A stretch of 64,000 bases of DNA from Streptomyces xantholiticus (GCF_014651015.1 NZ_BMWB01000015.1:1-64000), one strand, 5' to 3'; counted from the first letter of the stretch, positions 34,778 through 43,824 are shown. Numbers and translations are program-made. Notes: generated from the sequence alone by a model not told the origin.

Positions 34778-35479
34778 CTACGCGTCCAGCGCCTCGCGCC
34801 ACTCGCGGACCGCCGCCGCGTCCACAGGCGCCGCCCAGCCGCCCGGCCTCGCCGCACCCCCGATGTGGAAGGCCGTCACCCCACCGGCCATCAGGCGCGG
34901 CACGTGCTCGAGACGGAGGCCGCCGCCGACCAGGAGGCGGGGCTCGTAGCCCGGTTCGCCCGCCCGCGCCGCCTCCGCGAGCAACGTCGGGAGGCCGTCG
35001 TCGACGCCCGTCGCGGACCCGGCCGTCAGATACGTGTCCAGCCCGGGCAGGTCGGCGAGCTGCTTCCGCAGCGCGTCCCGGTCCGCCACCCGGTCGATCG
35101 CGCGGTGGAACGTCCACGAGCAGCCGTCCAGCACCGCCAGCAGCCGCTCGACCGTGACGAGGTCCGGCTGCCCGTGGTCGTCGAGGAAGCCGAGCACGAA
35201 CTCGTCGGCGCCCGCCTCCCTCAGCGCTTCCGCCGCGCGTACGAGGGCGTCCGCTTGCTCCGGTCCGCCGGCCGAGAAGCCGTCGGCGAGGCGGAGCATC
35301 GTCCGCAGCGGGATGTCGACCGCCGCGCGGATCGCCCTGAAGGCGGCGACCGGCGGCGTCAGCCCGTCCGCGGCCATGTCGGTGACCAGCTCCAGCCGGT
35401 CGGCCCCTCCGGACCGGGCGGCGACCGCGTCCTCGGCGTCGAGGGCGATCACCTCCAGGAGTGCACGGTTGCTGCTCAT
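34778..35479 (-). CDS. cutC: CutC family copper homeostasis protein
   Basis: 233 residues, a TIM-barrel CutC protein: 'LLEVIALDAEDAVAARSGGA', 'DRLELVTDMAADGLTPPVAA', 'ADEFVLGFLDDHGQPDLVTV', 'WTFHRAIDRVADRDALRKQL', 'LTAGSATGVDDGLPTLL' and 'LLVGGGLRLEHVPRLMAGGV'. The role in copper handling is debated for the family, but here it is divergent from a copper ATPase gene with a CsoR-type operator between them, which supports it. ATG 35479 lies 9 nt behind GGAGGA; an upstream in-frame ATG overlaps that ribosome site and is rejected. Confidence 0.92.
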   Translation of the reverse strand: MSSNRALLEVIALDAEDAVAARSGGADRLELVTDMAADGLTPPVAAFRAIRAAVDIPLRTMLRLADGFSAGGPEQADALVRAAEALREAGADEFVLGFLDDHGQPDLVTVERLLAVLDGCSWTFHRAIDRVADRDALRKQLADLPGLDTYLTAGSATGVDDGLPTLLAEAARAGEPGYEPRLLVGGGLRLEHVPRLMAGGVTAFHIGGAARPGGWAAPVDAAAVREWREALDA

Positions 35480-35624
35480 GGGACCCATTCCTCCAGCTGC
35501 GACAGGTCTAGTCCAATGGCCAGCCTAATGCTCCATGGGCACGGCGACAGCCACATGGTGATCCCTGCCCCATGACCGGCCTTGCATCCTGTACGGGCCG
35601 GAGGTATACATGGAGGCGTCATGT

Positions 35625-35641
35625 ATACCCCCTAGGGGTAT
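35625..35641 (+). promoter_or_regulatory. CsoR-type copper operator
   Basis: ATACCCC-CTA-GGGGTAT, a perfect 7-bp inverted repeat with 3-nt spacer, the hallmark of Cu(I)-sensing CsoR operators. It lies 20 nt upstream of copA and 145 nt upstream of divergent cutC. Derepression by Cu(I) is expected. Confidence 0.88.
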
Positions 35642-35661
35642 GAATCTCAGGGAGGGGCGTC

Positions 35662-37929
35662 ATGCCGCAGACAACCACCACGACCGAATCCCGCTCCGTC
35701 GAGCTCGTCATCGGTGGCATGACCTGCGCCTCGTGCGCCGCCCGTATCGAGAAGAAGCTCAACCGCATGGACGGCGTCGAGGCGACCGTCAACTATGCGA
35801 CGGAGAAGGCGAAGGTGACCTTCGCCGAAGGCGTCCAGGTCGCCGACCTCATCGGCACGGTCGAGGCGACCGGGTACACCGCCGCCGAGCCCGCGCCCCC
35901 ACCGCCTCCGCAGGCCCGGGCGCAGGCGCAGACGGGGGACGAGGACAAGGCGGATGAGGAGCTGCGGCCGCTCCGCCGGCGGCTGATCACCGCCATGGTC
36001 CTGGCCGTGCCGGTGATCGCGACGGCCATGGTCCCCGCGCTGCAGATCGAGTACTGGCAGTGGTTGAGCCTGACCCTGGCCGCGCCGGTCGTCACCTACG
36101 CGGCCTGGCCGTTCCACCGCGCTGCGTGGACCAACGCCAGGCACGGTGCGGCGACGATGGACACGCTGATCTCGGTTGGCACCTCGGCGGCGTTCCTGTG
36201 GTCGCTGTGGGCGCTGTTCTTCGGCACCGCCGGCACGCCCGGCATGACGCACCCCTTCGAGTTCACGATCGCCCGCAGTGACGGCGCGGGGAACATCTAC
36301 CTGGAAGCCGCCGCGGGCGTCACCGCGTTCATACTGGCCGGGCGGTACTTCGAGGCCCGTTCCAAGCGCAAGGCGGGCGCCGCCCTGAAGGCGCTGCTGG
36401 AGCTGGGCGCCAAGGAGGTCACCCTGCTGCGCGGCGACCGGCAGGAGACGATCCCGACCGCGCAGTTGCAGGTCGGTGACCGGTTCCTGGTACGCCCCGG
36501 GGAGAAGATCGCCACCGACGGCACGGTCGTCGAAGGCTCCTCCGCCGTGGACGCGTCGATGCTCACCGGCGAGTCCGTGCCCGTCGAGGTCTCCGTCGGC
36601 GACGTCGTCACCGGAGCGACGCTGAACGCCGGCGGCCGGCTCGTCGTCGAGGCCACCCGGGTCGGGGCCGACACACAGCTCGCCCGGATGGCGAAGCTGG
36701 TCGAGGACGCGCAGAACGGCAAGGCCGCCGCCCAGCGTCTGGCCGACAGGATCTCCGCCGTGTTCGTCCCCGTCGTCATCGCGCTCGCGCTGGGCACGCT
36801 CGGCTTCTGGCTCGGCAACGGCTCCGACCTGACCGCCGCGTTCACCGCCGCCGTCGCCGTACTGATCATCGCCTGCCCCTGCGCCCTGGGCCTGGCCACC
36901 CCGACCGCGCTGATGGTCGGCACCGGACGAGGTGCCCAGCTCGGCATCCTGATCAAGGGCCCCGAGGTACTCGAGAGCACTCGCAAGGTCGACACGATCG
37001 TGCTCGACAAGACCGGCACCGTCACCACCGGCAGCATGACGCTCCTCGCCGTCCACACCACCGGCACCACCACCGAGACCGAAGTGCTGCGCCTGGCGGG
37101 CGCGTTGGAGCACGCCTCCGAGCACCCCATCGCCCAGGCCGTCGCCACCGGGGCGATGGACAAGGTCGGCGCCCTGCCCGCCCCCGAGGACTTCGCCAAC
37201 ATCCCCGGTCTCGGCGTCCAGGGCGTCGTCGACGGACACGCCGTCCTCGTCGGCCGCGAAAGACTCCTCCAGGATTGGGCGACGGAGCTGCCTGCCGACC
37301 TCGGCCGCGCCAGGCACGACGCCGAGGCCGCCGGCCGCACCGCGATCACCGTCGCCTGGGACGGCGAGGCCCGCGCCGTCCTCGAAGTGGCCGACGCCGT
37401 CAAGGACACCAGCGCCGCAGCCGTCCGCCGCCTGCGCGCCCTCGGCCTCACTCCCATCCTGCTCACCGGCGACAACGAGGCCGTCGCCAAGAGCGTCGCC
37501 GCCGAGGTCGGCATCGACGAGGTCATCGCCGAGGTCATGCCCGAGGACAAGGTGAACGTCGTCAAGAAGCTCCAGGCCGAGGGCCGCAGCGTCGCCATGG
37601 TCGGTGACGGCGTCAACGACGCCGCCGCCCTCGCCCAGGCCGACCTGGGCCTTGCCATGGGCACCGGCACCGACGCCGCGATCGAGGCCGGCGACCTCAC
37701 CCTCGTCCGCGGCGACCTCAACGCCGCCGCCGACGCCATCCGCCTCTCCCGGCGCACCCTCGGCACCATCCGCTCCAACCTCTTCTGGGCGTTCGCCTAC
37801 AACGTCGCCGCCCTCCCCCTCGCCGCCGCCGGCCTCCTCAACCCGATGATCGCCGGAGCCGCGATGGCCTTCTCCTCCGTCTTCGTCGTCGGCAACTCCC
37901 TGCGTCTGCGCGGCTTCAAGGCCGGATGA
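35662..37929 (+). CDS. copA: Copper-exporting P1B-type ATPase
   Basis: 755 residues. One N-terminal heavy-metal-associated domain with GMTCASC (19-25), a Pro/Gln linker, eight transmembrane helices, the Cu(I) site CPC (405-407) in helix 6, actuator TGES, phosphorylation site DKTGT (449-453), SEHP (H488-P489), nucleotide loop 'ILLTGDNEAVAKSVAAEVGI' and GDGVND (648-653). C-terminal helices carry 'NVAALPLAAAGLLNPMIAGA' and 'AFSSVFVVGNSLRL', which complete a Cu+ site. GGGAGG lies 6 nt before the ATG. Regulated through the adjacent CsoR operator. The usual copZ chaperone and csoR genes are not adjacent. Confidence 0.97.
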   Translation: MPQTTTTTESRSVELVIGGMTCASCAARIEKKLNRMDGVEATVNYATEKAKVTFAEGVQVADLIGTVEATGYTAAEPAPPPPPQARAQAQTGDEDKADEELRPLRRRLITAMVLAVPVIATAMVPALQIEYWQWLSLTLAAPVVTYAAWPFHRAAWTNARHGAATMDTLISVGTSAAFLWSLWALFFGTAGTPGMTHPFEFTIARSDGAGNIYLEAAAGVTAFILAGRYFEARSKRKAGAALKALLELGAKEVTLLRGDRQETIPTAQLQVGDRFLVRPGEKIATDGTVVEGSSAVDASMLTGESVPVEVSVGDVVTGATLNAGGRLVVEATRVGADTQLARMAKLVEDAQNGKAAAQRLADRISAVFVPVVIALALGTLGFWLGNGSDLTAAFTAAVAVLIIACPCALGLATPTALMVGTGRGAQLGILIKGPEVLESTRKVDTIVLDKTGTVTTGSMTLLAVHTTGTTTETEVLRLAGALEHASEHPIAQAVATGAMDKVGALPAPEDFANIPGLGVQGVVDGHAVLVGRERLLQDWATELPADLGRARHDAEAAGRTAITVAWDGEARAVLEVADAVKDTSAAAVRRLRALGLTPILLTGDNEAVAKSVAAEVGIDEVIAEVMPEDKVNVVKKLQAEGRSVAMVGDGVNDAAALAQADLGLAMGTGTDAAIEAGDLTLVRGDLNAAADAIRLSRRTLGTIRSNLFWAFAYNVAALPLAAAGLLNPMIAGAAMAFSSVFVVGNSLRLRGFKAG

Positions 37930-37996
37930 CGGACCGGTTCCGGCCCCGGTGCGCACGTGGCCGGGGCCGCCCGAGTGCCGGCCGCCGGCAGGCAGA

Positions 37997-38674
37997 ATGA
38001 GTGGCATGGCCGCCGTTCCGCAGCACCCCGCTCACGAGGACCTCCGCAGCCGCTGGCTCCGCGCCCTGCTCGCCGCCCGGGACAGCGAGGACTGCGCGAT
38101 CGACCCGTACGCGTACGCCGACAACCTGCTCGCCCGCTGGGCCGAGCCCCAACGCCAGTACCACACCACCGATCACCTCGTCGCCGTCCTGGACCGGATC
38201 GACGAGCTCGAGCAGTACGCGGACGACCCCGCGCTCGTCCGCCTCGCCGCCTGGTTCCACGACGCGGTCTACCTGCCCGACCGCTCGGCGAACGAGGAGC
38301 GCTCCGCCCGCCTCGCCGAGCGGGCGCTTCCCGAGGCCGGTGTGAGCGACGGGGCCACCGCCGAGGTCGCCCGCCTGGTCCGCCTCACCGTCACCCACGA
38401 CCCCGACGCGGCCGACCGCAACGGCCAGGTGCTGTGCGACGCCGACCTCGCGGTCCTGGCTGCCGCCCCGGACGCGTACGCCGCATACGCGGCGGCCGTC
38501 CGCGAGGAGTACGCCTTCGTCCCCGAGGAGACCTTCCGCGACGGCCGCGCCGGAGTGCTCCGGCAGTTGCTCGGGCTGCCGCACCTGTTCCGCACGCCGC
38601 ACGGGCAGCGCGAGTGGGAGGAGCGGGCACGCCACAACATCACGGTCGAGCTGGAGCTGCTCGCGGCATCCTGA
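37997..38674 (+). CDS. HD-domain protein (predicted metal-dependent phosphohydrolase)
   Basis: 225 residues. Putative metal ligands: 'RQYHTTDHLVAVLDRIDELE' (first His), 'LAAWFHDAVYLPDRSANEER' (the HD pair), 'LTVTHDPDAADRNGQVLCDA' with 'DLAVLAA' (last Asp). This pattern is the HD fold annotated as 'predicted metal-dependent HD superfamily phosphohydrolase'. Substrate unknown. ATG 37997 (an ATG three codons later is possible). It follows copA by 67 nt on the same strand, but a functional link is doubtful. Confidence 0.85.
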   Translation: MSGMAAVPQHPAHEDLRSRWLRALLAARDSEDCAIDPYAYADNLLARWAEPQRQYHTTDHLVAVLDRIDELEQYADDPALVRLAAWFHDAVYLPDRSANEERSARLAERALPEAGVSDGATAEVARLVRLTVTHDPDAADRNGQVLCDADLAVLAAAPDAYAAYAAAVREEYAFVPEETFRDGRAGVLRQLLGLPHLFRTPHGQREWEERARHNITVELELLAAS

Positions 38675-38935
38675 GCCGGGCGGAGGCCGGACCTGAGCCG
38701 GCGGCCCGGACGAGGAACCTTCAACCTCAAAAACACGGGAGGTCCGTGGCTCGGCGGCGTGGCCAATCGACGCGGACCTCGGCTTCGCTTCGACGGCCTG
38801 GGCGGGTGCGGCAACGACGGCCGTCGCGATCGCCGCCGCCATGGTGGCGACCCGGCTGCACGGCAGGTCACCGGGGTGGTGGCCGGGTCGGCCGCCGGTG
38901 ACCGGCCCGTGCGCACGGCGCACGCGCGACCGCGG

Positions 38936-39202
38936 TCAGACCTGCCGCCCCTTGGGCCTGCGCAGCCCCGCCGCCGTCAGAAGCCTGACCACGTCACGGC
39001 TCGACACCTCCACCGCGCCTGCCGCAACGGCGTCCGCGTACCGGTGCGAGGGGACGTCGTAGTGGTCCCGTTCGAAGGCGCGTGACGGGCAGCCGATCCC
39101 GGCGGCGAAGGCGTGGAGTTCCTCGAACGACACGTCGCTGACCAGGTGCGACCACATACGGCCGTGCCCCGGCCAGGTCGGCGGGTCGATGTAGACCGTC
39201 AC
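38936..39202 (-). CDS. DUF4031 protein
   Basis: 88 residues, full length for the family: 'TVYIDPPTWPGHGRMWSHLV', 'SDVSFEELHAFAAGIGCPSR', 'FERDHYDVPSHRYADAVAAG' and 'SSRDVVRLLTAAGLRRPKGR'. Function unknown. The GTG overlaps the TGA of the upstream gene (GTGA), so the two are translationally coupled. Confidence 0.9.
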   Translation of the reverse strand: MTVYIDPPTWPGHGRMWSHLVSDVSFEELHAFAAGIGCPSRAFERDHYDVPSHRYADAVAAGAVEVSSRDVVRLLTAAGLRRPKGRQV

Positions 39203-39555
39203 CGCAGCCCGCCTATGGGGGCCACCACCACACCCGCCTTGGCGCACACCCAGTGCGGGTCGGGACCGAGCTCCGGTTCGACGTCCAGGGCATGCGGTTC
39301 GCCCGCGTCGCATACGGGGCAGAGCGGCCAGCGGCCGTGCTTCTCCAGCAGGGCGTCCTGGACGTCCTGGGCGACAAGACCGGCGACGTACGCCACACCC
39401 TCCGGCCACTGCTCGACCCACCAGCGGCGGTGTGCGACGGCGTCCTCGACCATGGAGACGACCGTGGCCTCGGCGACGTCGCGGGCGGCCAGATCGGCGA
39501 GGACCAGTGCGCGGGCCGTGTGCAGGGCCTTCTCCAAGGGGTTCGAGTCGTCCAT
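39199..39555 (-). CDS. Conserved hypothetical protein with CxxC motif
   Basis: 118 residues. An N-terminal helical half ('LEKALHTARALVLADLAARD', 'VAEATVVSMVEDAVAHRRWW') leads to 'CPVCDAGEPHALDVEPELG' and 'DPHWVC', which gives CPVC plus later His and Cys and could bind zinc. No family name is certain. It is cotranscribed with DUF4031 (4-nt overlap) and divergent from the murR gene, 56 nt away. GGAG lies 11 nt before ATG 39555. Confidence 0.75.
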   Translation of the reverse strand: MDDSNPLEKALHTARALVLADLAARDVAEATVVSMVEDAVAHRRWWVEQWPEGVAYVAGLVAQDVQDALLEKHGRWPLCPVCDAGEPHALDVEPELGPDPHWVCAKAGVVVAPIGGLR

Positions 39556-39575
39556 GCACCCATTGTCTCCGGGTC

Positions 39576-39605
39576 TTGACGACAGCCGAAACGCGAAAAT
39601 ACCTT
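39576..39605 (+). promoter_or_regulatory. Promoter of murR (leaderless)
   Basis: TTGACG (39576-39581), 18-nt spacer, TACCTT (39600-39605). The -10 ends 6 nt before GTG 39612, so transcription should begin at the start codon. TCAAGTG is repeated at 39606-39612 and 39620-39626, a possible autoregulatory site. Confidence 0.65.
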
Positions 39606-39611
39606 TCAAGT

Positions 39612-40526
39612 GTGACCAATCAAGTGAAGGAAAGTTTCATCGGCGACGCTCCCGCCCCTGCCGCCCTCGCGGCCAAGGTGCGCACGCTCTCGCCGTCCAT
39701 GACCCGCTCGATGCAGCGGGTCGCCGAAGCCGTCGCCGACGACCCGGCCGGCTGCGCGGCCCTCACGGTCACCGGCCTAGCCGAGCTCACCGGCACCAGC
39801 GAGGCCACCGTGGTCCGCACGGCGCGTCTGCTCGGCTACCTCGGCTACCGCGACCTGCGCCTCGCACTCGCCGGCCTCGCCGCGCACCAGGAGTCCGGGC
39901 GGGCCCCCGCCATCACCACCGACATCGCCGTCGACGACCCCATCGCGGACGTCGTCGCCAAGCTCGCGTACGACGAGCAGCAGACCCTCGCCGACACCGC
40001 CGCCGGCCTCGACACCGTCCAGCTCGGCGCCGCGGTGAGCGCCGCGGCGACGGCCCGCCGCATCGACATCTACGGCGCCGGCGCGTCCTCCCTCGTCGGC
40101 ATGGACCTCGCGCAGAAGCTGCTCCGGATCGGTCTGATCGCGCACGCCCACACCGACCCGCACCTCGCGGTCACCAACGCCGTACAACTGCGCTCCGGCG
40201 ACGTGGCCATCGCGATCACGCACTCCGGCTCCACGGGTGACGTGATCGAGCCGCTGCGCGTCGCCTTCGACCGCGGCGCGACGACGATCGCGATCACCGG
40301 CCGCCCCGACGGCCCGGTCTCGCAGTACGCCGACCACATCCTCACCACGTCGACCGCCCGCGAGAGCGAGCTCCGCCCCGCCGCCATGTCCTCCCGGACG
40401 AGCCAACTGCTCGTCGTCGACTGCCTGTTCATAGGCGTGGCCCAGCGTACGTACGAGTCGGCGGCCCCTGCCCTCGCCGCCTCCTACGAGGCCCTCGCGC
40501 ACCGCCACACCCCCCGCAGGCGTTGA
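39612..40526 (+). CDS. murR: MurR/RpiR family transcriptional regulator
   Basis: 304 residues. N-terminal RpiR helix-turn-helix ('SPSMTRSMQRVAEAVADDPA', 'LTGTSEATVVRTARLLGYLG') and a C-terminal SIS sugar-phosphate domain ('ARRIDIYGAGASSLVGMDLA', 'GDVAIAITHSGSTGDVIEPL', 'TTIAITGRPDGPVSQYADHI'). It sits directly upstream of murQ, so its effector is probably N-acetylmuramic acid 6-phosphate. GTG 39612 was chosen because the promoter's start site coincides with it and no ribosome site exists. Confidence 0.9.
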   Translation: MTNQVKESFIGDAPAPAALAAKVRTLSPSMTRSMQRVAEAVADDPAGCAALTVTGLAELTGTSEATVVRTARLLGYLGYRDLRLALAGLAAHQESGRAPAITTDIAVDDPIADVVAKLAYDEQQTLADTAAGLDTVQLGAAVSAAATARRIDIYGAGASSLVGMDLAQKLLRIGLIAHAHTDPHLAVTNAVQLRSGDVAIAITHSGSTGDVIEPLRVAFDRGATTIAITGRPDGPVSQYADHILTTSTARESELRPAAMSSRTSQLLVVDCLFIGVAQRTYESAAPALAASYEALAHRHTPRRR

Positions 40527-40573
40527 CCCGCTGAACCAGTCCCACACGCACCGAGAAAGCCGAGCCGCCTTTC

Positions 40574-41503
40574 ATGACCTCCACGTACGGTGAACTCCGC
40601 GCCCAGCTGGCCAGCTTGACCACCGAGGCGTTCCGGCCCGAGCTCGCCGACATCGACCGGCTGCCGACGCTCGAGATCGCGCGGCTCATGAACGGCGAGG
40701 ACGAGACCGTCCCGGCCGCCGTCGCCGCGCAGCTGCCCGCCATCGCCGCCGCCGTCGACGGCACCGCGGAGCGCATGGCCCGCGGCGGCCGGCTGATCTA
40801 CGCGGGCGCCGGCACGGCCGGCCGGCTTGGCGTGCTGGACGCCAGCGAGTGCCCGCCCACCTTCAACACCGAGCCGTCCGAGGTCCTGGGTCTCATCGCG
40901 GGCGGGCCGACCGCAATGGTCGAGGCCGTTGAGGGCGCGGAGGACAGCAAGGAACTCGCCGCCGTCGACCTGGACGGGCTGGAGCTCACCGCCGACGACA
41001 CGGTCGTCGGCATCTCGGCGTCGGGCCGCACGCCGTACGCGGTCGGCGCGGTGGAGCACGCCCGCGGGCTTGGAGCGCTCACCATCGGGCTGTCCTGCAA
41101 CGCGGACAGCGCGCTGGCCGCTGCCGCGGACCACGGGATCGAGGTCGTCACCGGACCGGAACTCCTCACCGGATCAACCCGGTTGAAGGCGGGCACGGCA
41201 CAGAAGCTCGTGCTCAACATGATCTCAACGATCACGATGATCCGCCTCGGCAAGACCTACGGAAACCTGATGGTCGACGTCCGCGCCTCCAACGACAAGC
41301 TGCGCGCGAGGTCCCGCCGCATCGTGGCACTGGCGACGGGCGCCTCCGACGAGGAGATCGAGTCGGCGCTGGAGGCGACGGACGGCGAGGTGAAGAACGC
41401 GATCCTGGTGATCCTCAGCGGTGTCGACGCCTCGACGGCCTCGACGCTCCTCGCCCGAGCCTCGGGCCACCTGCGCGCAGCGCTCTCCGCCACACAGGAG
41501 TAA
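40574..41503 (+). CDS. murQ: N-acetylmuramic acid 6-phosphate etherase
   Basis: 309 residues. SIS fold with the family motifs 'GGRLIYAGAGTAGRLGVLDA', 'SECPPTFNT', 'DDTVVGISASGRTPYAVGAV', 'GSTRLKAGTAQKLVLNMIST' and 'RASNDKLRARSRRIV', and a C-terminal UBA-like helical cap. MurQ cleaves the lactyl ether of MurNAc-6-P to give GlcNAc-6-P and D-lactate in cell-wall recycling. It lies 47 nt after murR, and the two form an operon. Confidence 0.96.
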   Translation: MTSTYGELRAQLASLTTEAFRPELADIDRLPTLEIARLMNGEDETVPAAVAAQLPAIAAAVDGTAERMARGGRLIYAGAGTAGRLGVLDASECPPTFNTEPSEVLGLIAGGPTAMVEAVEGAEDSKELAAVDLDGLELTADDTVVGISASGRTPYAVGAVEHARGLGALTIGLSCNADSALAAAADHGIEVVTGPELLTGSTRLKAGTAQKLVLNMISTITMIRLGKTYGNLMVDVRASNDKLRARSRRIVALATGASDEEIESALEATDGEVKNAILVILSGVDASTASTLLARASGHLRAALSATQE

Positions 41504-41575
41504 CCAGCGCCCGACGCGGGTGCGGAACTGCCCGTGATGACGGAAATCCAGGGACATCTCCGCAACTGGCGGCGA

Positions 41576-41605
41576 CAATGGCTCCATTGGCTGAAGTCGT
41601 ATGGT
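41576..41605 (+). promoter_or_regulatory. Palindrome and -10 upstream of the Crp-family gene
   Basis: CAATGG-CT-CCATTG (41576-41589) is a perfect 6-2-6 palindrome. TATGGT (41600-41605) is a good -10 hexamer, and the -35 position for a 17-nt spacer falls inside the palindrome. This suggests a repressible promoter, perhaps autoregulated. Confidence 0.45.
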
Positions 41606-41624
41606 CCGACAGCCGGAGGGCAGC

Positions 41625-42386
41625 ATGGAGCGGATCCCGGTGGAGGACGTACGCGCCTTCGCACGTACGTACCGCAGCGCTTGGCCCGCCCCGAGTTTTC
41701 TGGCCCAACTGGACTCCGTCGAGCTGGACACCGTCGCCACCGCCGGGACGGTGGTCCGCTTCGCCCGGTCCGAGACGCTCATCCGCGAGGGGGACGACGG
41801 GAGCGACGTCTACCTGCTGCTGACATCGACCGCGAAGGTCAGTGCGCGCACCGACGGGGGCGGCCGCGCGCTGCTCGCGGTGCGCGTCGCGGGTGACGCG
41901 GTCGGCGAGCTGGCCGCCCTCGACGGTGCGGTCAGGACCGCCACCGTCGAGGTGTGCGGCCGGGATCCGCTGGTGGCCCTGAGGCTCGAACGGGGCGCGT
42001 TCCTGCGGACCATGGAAGCCCTGCCCGCCGTGTCCTTGACGCTCACCGCCTCGGTGGCGCGCAAGCTGCGCACGGCGACCCGTCGGCGGGTCGACTACAC
42101 GGGCTCGAGCTCCCGCGTCAAACTCGCCAGGGTCCTCGTGGAGATGGCGGAGGACTACGGGCGGCTGTCCCACGGCAACAGCGTGGTCATCGGCGTGGAC
42201 CTCACCCAGGTCGAATGGGGTGCGCTGATAGGGGCAAGCGAGAGCACCGCGTACCGGACGATGCGCGCGCTGCGGGAACTGGGTCTCGTCGATCCCGGCT
42301 CCCGCCGCCTGGTGGTGCGCGACCTGCCGGGCCTCAGGGACATCGCGTATCCCGCCTCCTGCACACCTCCGTATCCCGTCAGTTGA
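41625..42386 (+). CDS. Crp/Fnr family transcriptional regulator
   Basis: 253 residues. Cyclic-nucleotide-type sensor at about 25-130 ('ETLIREGDDGSDVYLLLTST', 'GDAVGELAALDGAVRTATVE'), dimer helix, then a winged helix-turn-helix C-terminus ('VDLTQVEWGALIGASESTAY', 'RTMRALRELGLVDPGSRRLV'). The sensor is degenerate at phosphate-binding Arg/Ser positions as far as I can see, so the ligand is uncertain. ATG 41625 follows CCGGAGG. The next two genes on the same strand may be its targets. Confidence 0.88.
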   Translation: MERIPVEDVRAFARTYRSAWPAPSFLAQLDSVELDTVATAGTVVRFARSETLIREGDDGSDVYLLLTSTAKVSARTDGGGRALLAVRVAGDAVGELAALDGAVRTATVEVCGRDPLVALRLERGAFLRTMEALPAVSLTLTASVARKLRTATRRRVDYTGSSSRVKLARVLVEMAEDYGRLSHGNSVVIGVDLTQVEWGALIGASESTAYRTMRALRELGLVDPGSRRLVVRDLPGLRDIAYPASCTPPYPVS

Positions 42387-42515
42387 CGGCCGCAACACCC
42401 GATCCGCACGCCCACTGCCCATACTGCTGCGACGCAGCACGCGCCTGGTGCCGGCTGCCCATGCATCACCCCCACCTCTCGACCGCGTACGCACCACAGG
42501 AGGGGAAACCGGCCG

Positions 42516-43769
42516 ATGAGCAAGCAGTACGACGAGGGCCCGGCGTCACGTCCGATCACGCAGGACGACCTGCGCGGATGGAGCAGCCTCCAGCCCCACG
42601 ACCACGAGAGCAGCCTGACGACGCTGGACGGCATCCGCCGCCGTGCCGCCCGGGACGGACGGGTGTCGCGCGAGCAGGTGTTCCGTCAGCGGCACGGCGA
42701 CGGCGAGCTGATGCGCTGGGCCGACGGCACGTCCGCACTCGACCTGCTCATGCGTTACGCCCCCGCGCTGTGCACCGAGCTGGAGCAGGAGAACGGCCGC
42801 CTCGCCGAGCCGTACCGTATGCAGCTGCGGCTGGCACTGGTCGAGGGCTACTCCGAGATCGTCAGGGGAAACCTGACCGGCGCACCGCCGGTCACGGTGG
42901 CGCGTCTGCTGAACTCCGAGCCCTGCCGCCGGGCACTCGATCTGCTGCCGCACCGCCCGCTGGTACTGATCATTCCTGACGACCTCTACCAAGGACTCGT
43001 GCGACAGCGTCCTGCCCTTCATCCCCACACCTATGTGCGCGTGACCGTCAAGGAGCCGGGGAAGGGGTTCGAGGCCGCCGCCTGGCTGTCGGTGCCGGGC
43101 TGCGACGACGAAGAGCTTCGCCTTCTGCGGGCCGAGTTGGGAAGTGCCCCGGCGGCGCCCGCCGCGGTGACGGGCGGCACGGACGTCCTCACCCGGGCCC
43201 GCACCGTTGCCGGGCAGCATGCCGCAAGGACAGCACCCGGACGAGCCACGGGCAGCCGTCCGACGGTTGCGCGTGCGACCACGCCCGCCACGGAGACCGC
43301 CGATGACGAGGAGACCGGCGCGGACGACGACGCCGAGCCCGGCCCCCGGCCGGTTCCAAGGCCCTGGCTGAGACATCCCGCGGTCGTCGCGGCAATGGTC
43401 GCGGCCCTCGGCGGCATAACCGCCGCTGCCGTACCGGCACTGCTCTCCGGCGACGGCGGAGGCGGTGACGGCAAGGGCTCGCCCGAACTGTCCATCACCG
43501 GTACCTGTACGCGTGCCGGGGATCAACTGGACGTCCGCTCCTCGGGTTTCACGCCCGGCGGTACGTACACCATCTCCATCACCGATCCGGACGGCCGGCC
43601 CTACCCGCTGACGATCGGTGACTCGAACACCGCCACCTCGGCGGGCTCCCTGCGCACCCGCTGGATGTGCCAGGAGGGCGACACGGCCGGCATCTACACG
43701 GCCCGCGCGACCGATGAGGGCTCCGGCCGTTCCGTGACCACCACCTTCCGCGTCGACAGCGTCGGCTGA
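42516..43769 (+). CDS. Membrane-anchored protein with unknown cytoplasmic domain and extracellular module
   Basis: 417 residues. The first ~210 are an all-alpha/beta cytoplasmic region with no recognised family ('LMRYAPALCTELEQENGRLA', 'LLPHRPLVLIIPDDLYQGLV'). A disordered linker leads to one transmembrane helix at about 288-308 and a ~90-residue extracellular beta domain: 'ITGTCTRAGDQLDVRSSGFT' then PGGTYTISITDPDGRPY. That module (GTCT...SSGFTPG..Y...PDG) recurs in the next gene. GGAGGGG precedes the ATG. Placed after a Crp-type gene, it may be a signalling or surface protein; this is inference. Confidence 0.75.
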   Translation: MSKQYDEGPASRPITQDDLRGWSSLQPHDHESSLTTLDGIRRRAARDGRVSREQVFRQRHGDGELMRWADGTSALDLLMRYAPALCTELEQENGRLAEPYRMQLRLALVEGYSEIVRGNLTGAPPVTVARLLNSEPCRRALDLLPHRPLVLIIPDDLYQGLVRQRPALHPHTYVRVTVKEPGKGFEAAAWLSVPGCDDEELRLLRAELGSAPAAPAAVTGGTDVLTRARTVAGQHAARTAPGRATGSRPTVARATTPATETADDEETGADDDAEPGPRPVPRPWLRHPAVVAAMVAALGGITAAAVPALLSGDGGGGDGKGSPELSITGTCTRAGDQLDVRSSGFTPGGTYTISITDPDGRPYPLTIGDSNTATSAGSLRTRWMCQEGDTAGIYTARATDEGSGRSVTTTFRVDSVG

Positions 43770-43824
43770 CCCGGCCGCGCGCCGTCCCTCCGCCCCGCCC
43801 GCCCTGCCTCCCGAGGAGTTCCCG

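Noticed and set aside
35647..38007. Minus-strand 786-codon frame opposite copA
   Set aside because: Gly/Glu/Val-rich shadow of the copper ATPase; no start site and no family resemblance.
38675..38935. Minus-strand signal-peptide-like frame 'MAAAIATAVVAAPAQAVEAK'
   Set aside because: Short, no stop or start in a sensible place, runs into the antisense of the HD gene; too weak to call.
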